Source: Psychrobacter immobilis
GTDB lineage: Bacteria > Pseudomonadota > Gammaproteobacteria > Pseudomonadales > Moraxellaceae
NCBI GenBank assembly: GCA_904846265.1
Contig: CAJHAA010000018.1
Span: 1-64,000, forward strand
DNA length: 64,000 bases
Direction: 5' to 3'
How positions within the stretch are numbered: the stretch's first letter is position 1; each line of letters begins with the position of its first letter. Shown here piece after piece: positions 45,834 to 54,800 of the stretch. The position numbers and the translations under genes are program-made. The notes beneath the pieces were generated by a model. It was not told the origin of the DNA, searched no databases, and saw only the letters and a program-made list of their open reading frames with translations.

Positions 45834-48731
45834 CTACATATAGTTTTCGATACTGGGGCAAGAACACATGAGATTCTTATCACCATAAGCGTCATCGACA
45901 CGTGCTACGCTTGGCCAGAACTTATGGGCGCGGATATAAGGCAGTGGGAATGCAGCTGTGTCACGGCTGTATGGGTGCGTCCATTCGCTGTTGGTGACCA
46001 TCGCCGCGGTATGCGGCGCGTTGACTAGTGGGTTGTCTTCTAACGTCCAACCCTCTTCGCCAGCTTTGGCTTTCATTGCTTCGGCTTTGATAGATTTTAG
46101 GGCACTGATGAAACGATCTAATTCTTCTTTAGATTCAGACTCAGTTGGTTCAATCATCAAGGTACCCGCAACTGGGAAACTCATCGTTGGTGAGTGGAAA
46201 CCGTAATCCATCAAGCGCTTAGCAATATCGCTTTCACTGATGCCAGTCTCTTCTTTCAAGGGACGAATATCGATGATACATTCGTGTGCGACGCGACCGT
46301 TTTTGCCCGTATAAAGAACAGGGTAGTGGTCTTTTAATTGAGCAGCGACATAGTTAGCATTTAATAGCGCAAGCTCAGTGGCTTTTAGCAGACCATCACG
46401 ACCCATCATGGCAATGTACATCCATGAAATTGGTAAAATGCTTGCTGAACCATAAGGGGCTGCCGATACGGCCGAGCAATCTTTTTGCGCATTATGCACA
46501 GGGCTCAATGTATGGTTGGCCATAAAGGGTGCTAAATGCGATTTCATACCGATAGGGCCCATGCCTGGACCGCCGCCGCCATGCGGGATGCAGAAGGTTT
46601 TATGCAAGTTCATATGTAATACATCAGCGCCAACGTCAGCCGGTTGCATCATGCCAACCTGTGCATTCATATTGGCACCATCCATATAAACTTGACCGCC
46701 ATGTTTATGGATAAGGTCACAGATTTTACGGATGCCTTCTTCAAACACGCCATGCGTCGATGGATAAGTAATCATCAATGCACCTAGATTGGCACTGTTT
46801 TCTTCACACTTAGCAGTTAGATCATCGATGTCAACGTTACCATTGTCATCAGTTTTAACCACGATTACTTTCATACCCATCATCATAGCTGTCGCAGGGT
46901 TGGTACCGTGCGCTGACTGAGGGATTAAACAAACATCACGATCAGTTTCACCCAATGATTCGTGATAACGGCGAATCGCTAGCAGACCAGCATACTCACC
47001 TGAAGCACCAGAGTTTGGCTGCATAGACACATCATCAAAACCAGTAATGGCTTTCAACTGGTTTTGCAAGCTATCAATCATGGCAACATAGCCTGTGACT
47101 TGGTCACGTGGTGCAAAAGGATGCACATTAGCAAATTCGGGCCACGTAATCGGTAGCATCTCACTGGTGGCATTCAGTTTCATGGTACAGCTACCCAATG
47201 AAATCATGCTGCGGTTCATTGCCAAATCTTTGTCTTCAAGCGATTTTAAATAACGCAGCATTTCGTGTTCAGTATGATGCGAGTTAAATACTGGATGCGA
47301 TAAAATAGCATCGGTACGCAAGTGTGCACTATCAAGAGAAACGCGAGCGTCTTCTGGTAGGTCATGTGCTTTACTAACAAACAGTTGAGTTAGGACGCTA
47401 AAATCTTGTTGATCGCTGGTTTCACTAAACGCGACGCTTAATTTGGTTTCACCAAGACGCCATAAGTTATAACCAACATTATCAGCGTTTTCGAAAATTT
47501 GAGTGGCCAGTTTTTCTGAGCCACAATCAACGACGACGCTGTCAAAGAATTGGTCATGTACCACGGTTAAATTACTGTCGTTAGTATTTTTGATGACATC
47601 AGCAAAGGCAGTCGCAAACGCATGGATACGAGTAGCGATACGCTTTACGCCACCTGGACCATGATAAACGGCATACATACCGGCTAGGTTGGCAAGCAAT
47701 ACTTGTGAGGTGCAGATGTTTGAGTTGGCTTTTTCGCGGCGGATATGCTGCTCACGAGTTTGTAGTGCCATACGTAGGGCGGTATTGCCTTGCGAATCTT
47801 TAGAGACGCCGATGATACGACCAGGCGCTGAACGTTTGGCTTTGTCAGAGAAGGCAAAGTAAGCAGCATGTGGACCACCAAAGCCCATTGGAATACCAAA
47901 ACGCTGCGTGCTACCTAAAGCGACGTCTGCGCCCATATCTGCTGGTGATTTTAATAATACCAAGCTCATGATGTCACTGACGACACTCACGTAGGTTTTG
48001 TTTTTCTTCACCGCAGCGATAACGTCGGTTAAGTCTTTAACATCGCCTTCAACACCGACGTATTGGAAGAGAGCACCAAAATAATCACCTGATTTAGCCA
48101 GTTCAAAATCACCAACCACCACTTCCCAACCAAAGTACTTGGCACGGGTATTAATGACATCTAAGGTTTGTGGATAGATACGGTCATCAACAAAAAACTG
48201 CGTTGATTTGCTTTTGCTCACACGCTTTGACATTGCCATGGCTTCTGCGGCTGCGGTTGCTTCATCAAGCAATGACGCGCCAGCGAGCTCAAGGCCAGTC
48301 AAATCAATACATACTTGTTGAAAGTTAAGCAAGGCTTCTAAGCGACCTTGGGCAATCTCTGCCTGATAAGGCGTATAAGCTGTGTACCAGCCTGGGTTTT
48401 CAAGGACGTTACGCTGAATGACCGCAGGCATACGTACTGGCGAATAGCCTTGTCCGATATAGCTCTTATTAACAGTAATGTCATCTGCCATGGTACGCAA
48501 TTTGGCAAGCGCGGCATGTTCACTCATCGCCACTGGCAAATCTAGCTCTTTATGCAAGCGCACTGGCTCAGGCACGGTATCATTGATGAAGCTCGCCATG
48601 TCTTGATAACCAACGGCACTGAGCAGGTCAGCTTGCTTGGTCTCATTAGAGCCTAGATGACGATAGACAAATTCAGCTTCGTTGAATAAACCTTTAAAGG
48701 TATCAAACGTTGGGTTTTGCGAGATAGTCAT
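45834..48731 (-). CDS. gcvP: Glycine dehydrogenase (decarboxylating), P protein
   Basis: A 965-residue single-chain P protein. It decarboxylates glycine with PLP and passes the aminomethyl group to lipoylated GcvH. The PLP lysine is K711 in NLHKTFCIPHGGGGPGMGPIG. The N-terminal FRHLGSNETKQADLLSAVGY domain and the second homologous half are intact. AAGGATTGTC precedes the ATG. It is last in the minus-strand gcvT-gcvH-nitroreductase-gcvP set and is followed by the terminator. Confidence 0.97.
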   Translation of the reverse strand: MTISQNPTFDTFKGLFNEAEFVYRHLGSNETKQADLLSAVGYQDMASFINDTVPEPVRLHKELDLPVAMSEHAALAKLRTMADDITVNKSYIGQGYSPVRMPAVIQRNVLENPGWYTAYTPYQAEIAQGRLEALLNFQQVCIDLTGLELAGASLLDEATAAAEAMAMSKRVSKSKSTQFFVDDRIYPQTLDVINTRAKYFGWEVVVGDFELAKSGDYFGALFQYVGVEGDVKDLTDVIAAVKKNKTYVSVVSDIMSLVLLKSPADMGADVALGSTQRFGIPMGFGGPHAAYFAFSDKAKRSAPGRIIGVSKDSQGNTALRMALQTREQHIRREKANSNICTSQVLLANLAGMYAVYHGPGGVKRIATRIHAFATAFADVIKNTNDSNLTVVHDQFFDSVVVDCGSEKLATQIFENADNVGYNLWRLGETKLSVAFSETSDQQDFSVLTQLFVSKAHDLPEDARVSLDSAHLRTDAILSHPVFNSHHTEHEMLRYLKSLEDKDLAMNRSMISLGSCTMKLNATSEMLPITWPEFANVHPFAPRDQVTGYVAMIDSLQNQLKAITGFDDVSMQPNSGASGEYAGLLAIRRYHESLGETDRDVCLIPQSAHGTNPATAMMMGMKVIVVKTDDNGNVDIDDLTAKCEENSANLGALMITYPSTHGVFEEGIRKICDLIHKHGGQVYMDGANMNAQVGMMQPADVGADVLHMNLHKTFCIPHGGGGPGMGPIGMKSHLAPFMANHTLSPVHNAQKDCSAVSAAPYGSASILPISWMYIAMMGRDGLLKATELALLNANYVAAQLKDHYPVLYTGKNGRVAHECIIDIRPLKEETGISESDIAKRLMDYGFHSPTMSFPVAGTLMIEPTESESKEELDRFISALKSIKAEAMKAKAGEEGWTLEDNPLVNAPHTAAMVTNSEWTHPYSRDTAAFPLPYIRAHKFWPSVARVDDAYGDKNLMCSCPSIENYM

Positions 48732-48807
48732 GACAATCCTTGGTTAAGGGAGTAATAAAGGGATGGCTAAAATAACTAGTAATAATAACTAATGACGGTT
48801 TAAGATT

Positions 48808-49602
48808 TTATACGTAATGAACAAATTGCTTTTGGTCAAAGCGGAACTGACTGTTGTAAACGCCATTATCAGCACGCTCGCCAGCACCAATCATCATAAT
48901 GATATGTTGATCATCGCTTAAATTTAATAAGCGCTTCATGGCAGGCTCATCAAAACCACCCATCGGACAGCTGTCAAAGCCATGCGCGCGTAGTGCAAGC
49001 ATTAGGTTTTCAGCCGCAAGGGCGGTATTGTTGGTTGCCCAGTTTTTGGTGTCTTCAAAAGTATAGTAAGGTGATTTAATCGGACCTTTTACCCGTCTGA
49101 CCACTTGAGTCGCACCCCATTTAGCCGCTGATACCACATTGGCAGGTCCTCGTAAGAAGTCCATGGCAACGACTTTGGTATAATAGTCTTTGACCTTTTT
49201 GGGTACTGGCTTATCAGGGTATTCGCGCAATATTTGCTTGGCATGGTCATGCCACACATCGGTGCGCGCAACGACTGCGATTAAACGAGCGGCGGTTTTC
49301 GCTGCATTCTGATTCATGCAGTTTTTCACCGCGCGTTTGCGCTTGTCCGCATCATCAATCACATAAAATTCCCACGGCTGTAGATTGCTAGAGTTTGGTG
49401 CAAGCATGGCCAAACGCAAACAGTCTGCTAACACATCATCAGATATCGGTGTATCGGTAAAGCGGCGGACTGAACGACGTGATTCAACCACTTCGCGAAA
49501 CGCTTGCAGCTGCGGTGTATTATCAGGTGTGGCAAATTTTTCTTGAGAACTTGCTTGAGCGTTTGCTTGATTATCAGTGTCAGGGGTCATATGAGAATCC
49601 AT
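48808..49602 (-). CDS. Nitroreductase-family FMN protein
   Basis: About 264 residues. The frame opens at a TTG (49665) but an ATG at 49602 (MDSHMTPDTD) or 49590 is more likely. Seen are VVESRRSVRRFTDTPIS (FMN phosphate site), LAPNSSNLQPWEFYVI and, near the end, GFDSCPMGGFDEPAMKRLLNL. The family reduces nitro compounds, quinones or flavins with NAD(P)H. It sits between gcvH and gcvP on the same strand, so it is probably transcribed with the glycine cleavage genes. A direct link to glycine metabolism is not known. Confidence 0.88.
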   Translation of the reverse strand: MDSHMTPDTDNQANAQASSQEKFATPDNTPQLQAFREVVESRRSVRRFTDTPISDDVLADCLRLAMLAPNSSNLQPWEFYVIDDADKRKRAVKNCMNQNAAKTAARLIAVVARTDVWHDHAKQILREYPDKPVPKKVKDYYTKVVAMDFLRGPANVVSAAKWGATQVVRRVKGPIKSPYYTFEDTKNWATNNTALAAENLMLALRAHGFDSCPMGGFDEPAMKRLLNLSDDQHIIMMIGAGERADNGVYNSQFRFDQKQFVHYV

Positions 49603-49848
49603 GCTGGAGATTAAGTGATCAACTTGGGGCAGTATTGAGTACGTCTCTTTAATAGCGCCTGACAAGTAGTTGATATGAATAAATCAGATAGCGATTGGAC
49701 GCAATAAATTGAGCGATAAACATTCTAAGAAAAAGCGTACAGATATCAGCTGACGCCAATATCTGTCATAACAAGTTGTGTTTTTTAAGGTTATAAGTAG
49801 CGGCATTTAAATAAAATACCGCTTTTAAGCGAGAGAGTGAAGCTGCTA

Positions 49849-50229
49849 TTACAGCTCGTTTTCGTACTCATCAGCGGTTAGCAATGCTTCGTAGTCAGCG
49901 ATGTTGTCAGGCTTCATTCTAAAGAACCAACCTTCGCCATATGGGTCAGAGTTGATGATTTCTGGATCGTCTTCTAGGGCTTCGTTGATCGCAACGACTT
50001 CACCTGAGATTGGCGCATAAACGTCAGAAGCAGCTTTTACTGATTCAACTACAGAGATTTCGTCATCAACAGCGATGATGTCGCCCACGTCTGGCAATTC
50101 AACGAATACCACGTCACCCAATAGGTCTTGAGCATGGTCAGTGATACCAACAGTGATAGTGCCGTCGTCTTCTAAGCGTAACCACTCGTGGCTGGCGATG
50201 TATTTTAGTTCTGCTGGGATATTGCTCAT
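49849..50229 (-). CDS. gcvH: Glycine cleavage system H protein
   Basis: A 126-residue lipoyl carrier that shuttles the aminomethyl group between GcvP and GcvT. The lipoylated lysine is K65 in [14 protein letters not shown]. The conserved C-terminal GEGWFFRMK is present. AGGAGAGAG precedes the ATG. It follows gcvT by 69 bases. The mild hairpin at about 49799-49830 has no T-tract and should not block read-through. Confidence 0.97.
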   Translation of the reverse strand: MSNIPAELKYIASHEWLRLEDDGTITVGITDHAQDLLGDVVFVELPDVGDIIAVDDEISVVESVKAASDVYAPISGEVVAINEALEDDPEIINSDPYGEGWFFRMKPDNIADYEALLTADEYENEL

Positions 50230-50298
50230 GGTCTCTCTCCTAAGTGATAGAGGATGGTTAACAAAAATAGTGGATGTTAATAATAGGGTTTATAATGC

Positions 50299-51486
50299 CT
50301 ACGAGTCAAATTGCTGTTTGCCATTACGGACAAACGGTAGCTTAAGAACACGCACATCAACGAACGTGCCTTTGCCGCGCAGATCGACCTGAACGCTATC
50401 ATCATCTGATACGCTGGCAGGCACACGGGCAATCGCAATTGAGTTTTTTAGGCTAGGGGAGAATGTACCACTGGTGATAATGCCCGTTTGCTCATTGTCA
50501 GTGCCTTGATTGATGGTGACTGTCATGCCTTCACGCAATACGCCGCGTGTCGTTAGCAACAAGCCAACTTGCTTCATGGCAGAGCTATCGTCTTTTGACT
50601 GTTGACGCTTGCTGACCAAAGCGTCACGACCAACAAAATCACGCTCGTCTTTAAGCGCGAGTGTCCAGCCCATGTTGCACTCGTAAGGACTGACGTTGTC
50701 GTCCATGTCATGACCATAGAGGTTCATGCCTGCTTCCATACGCAAGGTATCACGCGCGCCAAGACCGGCAGGTTTGATGCCATTGGCTTTTAATTGTTCA
50801 AAAAACGCTGGTGCATCATCACCATGCATAATGACTTCGACGCCATCTTCACCAGTATAGCCAGTACGAGCGACGAACCAATCTGCGCCTTCGACGTCTG
50901 TTAAATCAGCACCAACGAAAGGCTTAAGACCAGCTAGGGTATCTGCCCAACTAGGTTTGGTTTGCGCCAGTTTTTCAACGGCGTTTGGTCCTTGCACCGC
51001 AATCATGGCAAGCTCTGGACGCTCAGTGATGCTGATGTCAAAACCTTCGGCGACTTTATCAAATTGCGCCATGTCTTTATCACGAGTAGCAGCGTTTGAG
51101 ACGATACGATATTCAGTAGCGTCTTCGTTCATTAGATAAACGATTAAGTCATCGATGACGCCACCTTGCTCGTTGAGCATGCCAGAATATAGCGCTTTAC
51201 CGACGGTTTTGAGTTTATCGACATCATTGGCCAGTAGCTTTTGTAGCCATGCTTTGGTATCGCTACCTGTGACATCAGCGACGACCATATGTGAGACATC
51301 AAACATACCAGCATCAGTACGCACCGCTTCGTGCTCTTCGATTTGCGAACCATAATGGATTGGTAATTCCCAACCAGAAAAATCCACCAGCTTGCCGTCA
51401 CTATCAACGTGAGACTGATAAAGAGGGGTGCGTTTAGGGGCTGACGTGTTGGCGCTTTGAGCAGTATTATCTTGAGTAGTGGTCAT
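50299..51486 (-). CDS. gcvT: Aminomethyltransferase, T protein
   Basis: A 395-residue tetrahydrofolate-dependent enzyme releasing ammonia and methylene-THF. Motifs: [33 protein letters not shown] (about 21), FDVSHM (about 63), [13 protein letters not shown] (about 200), [18 protein letters not shown] (about 235). The first 18 residues are a Gln/Ser-rich extension. First gene after the glycine riboswitch. AAGGATTTGTT precedes the ATG. Confidence 0.97.
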   Translation of the reverse strand: MTTTQDNTAQSANTSAPKRTPLYQSHVDSDGKLVDFSGWELPIHYGSQIEEHEAVRTDAGMFDVSHMVVADVTGSDTKAWLQKLLANDVDKLKTVGKALYSGMLNEQGGVIDDLIVYLMNEDATEYRIVSNAATRDKDMAQFDKVAEGFDISITERPELAMIAVQGPNAVEKLAQTKPSWADTLAGLKPFVGADLTDVEGADWFVARTGYTGEDGVEVIMHGDDAPAFFEQLKANGIKPAGLGARDTLRMEAGMNLYGHDMDDNVSPYECNMGWTLALKDERDFVGRDALVSKRQQSKDDSSAMKQVGLLLTTRGVLREGMTVTINQGTDNEQTGIITSGTFSPSLKNSIAIARVPASVSDDDSVQVDLRGKGTFVDVRVLKLPFVRNGKQQFDS

Positions 51487-51677
51487 AACAAATCCTTATG
51501 TGAACATCAGCTGCATTCGATAACCAGTCGTAAAAACAAGTATCAAAGTATGAGGGCTGATGTGCCTTATCATAGTAGCGAGAAGCAATATTGCAAGGTG
51601 CAAACATTGCAACCAAGGGTAGCACAGAAAAATAGCGCAATCCGCCAAACAGACGCTGAACGTCGGTTTAAGCAAAA

Positions 51678-51825
51678 GCCCTATCTGTCCTGTAACCTGA
51701 GATTTTCAACACGAACCATCATTGCACGTTTTTAAAAGCATCAGCCTTAAAAAACCAAATTAAATGATGTCGCATTTTCTCCCCTTCGGTGGGTAAGGCG
51801 TCGTCCGTCCTTACCGCTCTCCAGA
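51678..51825 (-). promoter_or_regulatory. Glycine riboswitch, second aptamer
   Basis: On the minus strand: CTGGAGAGCGG, the core ACCGAAGGGGA (51783-51791 region), then after a long variable arm CTCAGGTTACAGGACAGA. This is the standard gcvT-RNA aptamer layout. The variable P3-side arm is unusually long (about 75 bases). Confidence 0.92.
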
Positions 51826-51898
51826 TTTGTTATGCCTTATGTTTGGGTGTGCTACGCAATTGACGGTAGACAGCGAAACAGTCGTGACATGTGTTTTT

Positions 51899-52015
51899 CA
51901 GTCCTTTTACCTGAGCGATTGGCAGGGTGGATGCGCCTTCGGTGGTCAAGTAGCAATTATCAGCGCCAGCTCATTAATATGAACGCACTTAATATTGTGC
52001 TCAAGACTCTCTCCT
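51899..52015 (-). promoter_or_regulatory. Glycine riboswitch, first aptamer
   Basis: On the minus strand: AGGAGAGAGTC, the core ACCGAAGGCGCA (51933-51944), then CTCAGGTAAAAGGACTG. With the second aptamer it forms the cooperative tandem glycine sensor. In other bacteria this turns on the gcv operon when glycine is plentiful. Confidence 0.95.
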
Positions 52016-52261
52016 GAAAAACGCTTTTATTATGAAAGGTTCAAGGCGCTTTTACAAGTCATCTACGCGATTAAAATGAATAATTTTGGCAAAAATGATT
52101 TTTTGTGAGAATAATCAATACCGTATCGATAAGTAAAGCGTTTTACGGTTGGTAGGCAGTGGTCAATTTAGCATGAATGCCTATTGCAAAACGTAAAGCG
52201 ACTACTGATATTCACCCAAAATATGCTAATCTATGGCGATAGTTTCTGATAGGTCATTATT

Positions 52262-52582
52262 ATGCATTGTGATATTTATAAATTCCCCAAACATAACGAT
52301 ATGTATGTCTATATTGCCCGTCCTGATTATCCTGATGATACCGACGAGATTAAAGATTGGCTTGGCGTATTACCAAAAGATTTCCGTGCCAGTTTAGGGC
52401 GCAGTAAATTTGTGATGCACTTGGACTTAGCCAATACACCGACACTTGCGCGCGTTGATAAAGCAGAGGTACTGGCAAAATTACAGTCGCAAGGGTATTT
52501 TGTACAAATGCCTCCGCAAGATGTGATGCGCCGCCAAGCGGAATTACGTGCGCGTGAAGCACAAGACAATATTTATGATTAA
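52262..52582 (+). CDS. ycgL: YcgL-domain protein
   Basis: A 106-residue protein of the YcgL (DUF709) family, a small alpha/beta fold of unknown function common in gamma-proteobacteria. Seen are CDIYKFPKHNDMYVYIARPD, LPKDFRASLGRSKFVMHLDL and the end FVQMPPQ. Here it is divergent from the gcv operon. Confidence 0.88.
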   Translation: MHCDIYKFPKHNDMYVYIARPDYPDDTDEIKDWLGVLPKDFRASLGRSKFVMHLDLANTPTLARVDKAEVLAKLQSQGYFVQMPPQDVMRRQAELRAREAQDNIYD

Positions 52583-52889
52583 TGGGTATTTTTGAAGCGA
52601 GTTTTTAATCAGCCTCTTTTGACTATGTTGCATGACAGCCAGCAAGAAAAAGTTTACGACACATTTGCGCTCATGCATTTTGGTAGAAAGTCGTGATAAA
52701 CTAGCAGGCTATATGAGTGACAAGACAAAAAATACGTGGCGAGGCAAAAGGTCGTGTTTCAAGTGCTTATGTCTTAATTGCTTTTGACGATAATGTATTC
52801 GATATTATGGTTCGTTGAAATAGCACACTGTCTATCGTTAAGCGCGTAAACGCGCTGCACAATTTATAAACGCAGGTAACTACACACGC
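52583..52889. other. Intergenic region before the 213-residue membrane protein
   Basis: A gap of 307 bases. It contains TTGACG at 52784 and a TATGGT-type -10 about 17 bases on, a plausible promoter. The short palindrome GCGCGTAAACGCGC lies near 52841. No gene seen. Confidence 0.4.
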
Positions 52890-53531
52890 ATGGAATGGTT
52901 AAAAGGTATTATAAACAGCTTACCGCTGGAAGCCATTAGTGATATTCTCGGCGAAATTGCTATTTGGTGGGGACAGCTGGTAAAAGACGTGCCACCCGCA
53001 GACTTACCGATGTACGCGTATTTGGGTGGTGTCGTTATTGTGTTGGTATTGTGGTTGCTGGTCGCTCGTATGCTGCCGCGGCCGTTGGGCGGTATGAGTT
53101 GGATGATATTGTTTGCTGTGTTATTGGCACCAGGCACTGCCCTTGGCGATCCAAGTGTGATTGCCCCCGCTAGTATCGCCGTGGTTTATGCGATTATGAT
53201 GAAAGACACGGCTGGCGCGATTACCAATATGCTGCCGATACTCGTGGTGTTAGTGGTCGGCTTGTTTGTGGGCTTCGTCTGGCAGCTTATTCGCGGTGCT
53301 TTTGAGTCAAGTCTAGACAAAGCGCGTAGCCGTACTGCAGAAGATACACAAGCCACCATGCAGCTGACGACTGGCAATTATTTGACAGAAGGCGCGACTT
53401 TAACCGATCAAGCCACTGTTGCTGAACAGTCTAATAAAGTGCCTTTAGCGGCTAACCCTAAAGCAGACGTTAGCTTAAAAAAAGACAGTAGTTTAGCTAA
53501 AAAGCCTAATATGGAAAAGCTTGATAAGTAG
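52890..53531 (+). CDS. Integral membrane protein, unknown
   Basis: A 213-residue protein with three or four membrane spans (about 43-63, 69-88, 92-108, 112-135) and a polar, Lys/Thr-rich cytoplasmic tail of about 70 residues (SSLDKARSRTAEDTQATMQL and on). The N-terminal 40 residues are amphipathic (EWLKGIINSLPLEAISDILGE). No family recognised. It may be a MoxR/vWA-associated protein by position, but a terminator separates it from moxR. Confidence 0.7.
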   Translation: MEWLKGIINSLPLEAISDILGEIAIWWGQLVKDVPPADLPMYAYLGGVVIVLVLWLLVARMLPRPLGGMSWMILFAVLLAPGTALGDPSVIAPASIAVVYAIMMKDTAGAITNMLPILVVLVVGLFVGFVWQLIRGAFESSLDKARSRTAEDTQATMQLTTGNYLTEGATLTDQATVAEQSNKVPLAANPKADVSLKKDSSLAKKPNMEKLDK

Positions 53532-53897
53532 TAAAGTAATATTAATAAAGTGCCATCAGTAAAATGATATTAAAATTTCGCTAGCGATGATTGGAGCTTT
53601 GCTTTTATAGTAGCTATATAAAAGACGCTATCAATAAAAATACTGTGAATGAAAAGCGCCATAAAAAAAGACACCATGCGTGTCTTTTTTTATGAAAAAA
53701 CGTTTTATGACTGTGCCGATCAACCGTCAAAAAGCGTTCAAGGCATCTATTGTTTTTCAACAACTGCGAACGCATGAGTATTTTGGCAATCAATCATGCT
53801 GTGCTAATCTAAATGATTATTTATTTGCCATCAATTGCCTTTAAGCCTTTTCTGGCTCTTGACAGCCCTAATCTATAACAATAACTGAGACTTGATT
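53532..53897. other. Intergenic region before moxR
   Basis: A stretch of 366 bases with the terminator at 53663-53692. The moxR promoter should lie after it. No hexamers were assigned with confidence. Confidence 0.4.
53663..53692 (+). terminator. Terminator after the 213-residue membrane protein gene
   Basis: AAAAAAAGACAC and GTGTCTTTTTTT flank a 5-base loop, about 130 bases after the stop. Confidence 0.88.
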
Positions 53898-54761
53898 ATG
53901 AGCACGACTGATAAAACGAAAAAAAGCTTTACTGGTACGCAAAATTATATTGCCACTGACGATTTGCAGTTGGCGGTCAACGCAGCGATGACGTTACAAA
54001 AACCACTATTGATTAAAGGCGAGCCGGGCACTGGTAAGACATTATTGGCGGAGGAGGTCGCTGAAAGTTTGGGTATGCCGCTGATTACGTGGCATATCAA
54101 GTCAACCACGAAAGCCGAGCAAGGGTTGTATGAGTACGATGCAGTATCGCGCTTGCGTGATTCGCAATTGGGTGATGATAAGGTTTATGAGATTGGCAAT
54201 TATATCAAACCCGGTAAGCTATGGGAGGCATTTACCAGTAAAGAGCGCAGTGTGCTATTGATTGATGAAATTGATAAAGCTGATATCGAATTCCCGAATG
54301 ACTTGCTTCATGAGCTCGATAAAATGTCTTTTTATGTTTATGAGACAGGTGAGACCATTACCGCGGCACAGCGTCCAGTGGTTATCATCACCTCGAACAA
54401 TGAAAAAGAGCTGCCAGATGCCTTTTTGCGTCGTTGTTTTTTCCATTATATTGACTTCCCAGAAGAAGAAACCATGCGTCAAATCATTGACGTGCATTTC
54501 CCTGATATTCAAGAAAAGCTGGTCAACGATGCGCTCGATATTTTTTATAAGCTGCGCAATGTTCAAGGGCTTAAAAAGCCACCATCAACGTCTGAGCTGG
54601 TTGATTGGTTAACGCTCCTACTGGCTGATGATATGGCACAAGCAGAGCTGGAAGAAAATTTGCGTGGTGAAAAATCCATTCCACCGTTATATGGCGCACT
54701 GCTCAAAAATGAAGCTGATGTGAGCTTGTTGCAGCGCTTTGCCAATATGATGCGTCGTTAA
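53898..54761 (+). CDS. MoxR-family AAA+ ATPase
   Basis: A 287-residue MoxR-type ATPase. The ATG at 53898 is preferred to a TTG at 53892. Walker A is GEPGTGKT (41-48), Walker B VLLIDEIDKAD (about 118), sensor 1 in VVIITSNNEKELPDAFLRRC (about 165), and a helical lid follows. MoxR ATPases act as chaperones, usually with a vWA protein. That partner is present two genes on (56915) and would normally follow directly, but a 703-codon gene is inserted between. The subfamily (MoxR with CoxE-like vWA) is widespread in proteobacteria. Client unknown. Confidence 0.93.
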   Translation: MSTTDKTKKSFTGTQNYIATDDLQLAVNAAMTLQKPLLIKGEPGTGKTLLAEEVAESLGMPLITWHIKSTTKAEQGLYEYDAVSRLRDSQLGDDKVYEIGNYIKPGKLWEAFTSKERSVLLIDEIDKADIEFPNDLLHELDKMSFYVYETGETITAAQRPVVIITSNNEKELPDAFLRRCFFHYIDFPEEETMRQIIDVHFPDIQEKLVNDALDIFYKLRNVQGLKKPPSTSELVDWLTLLLADDMAQAELEENLRGEKSIPPLYGALLKNEADVSLLQRFANMMRR

Positions 54762-54800
54762 TCCAAATATTGAGTTAAATTTTTAACTGATGAGTCAACA

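Larger units (their letters stand above)
51487..52261. other. Long 5' leader of the gcv operon
   Basis: A stretch of 775 bases without a gene. Most is the tandem glycine riboswitch (51678-52015) and the leader from 51677 to the gcvT start. The frames of 61-92 codons on the plus strand are antisense to it and are discarded. The gcvT promoter should lie between about 52020 and 52100. The ycgL promoter should lie between 52100 and 52250. Confidence 0.7.

Noticed and set aside
49799-49830. Hairpin after gcvH as an operon terminator
   Set aside because: No T-tract on the minus strand, and the next gene continues in the same direction.
51457-52017. Plus-strand frames of 92 and 61 codons opposite the gcvT leader
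   Set aside because: They are antisense to the glycine riboswitch, lack ribosome-binding sites and show no protein-like pattern.
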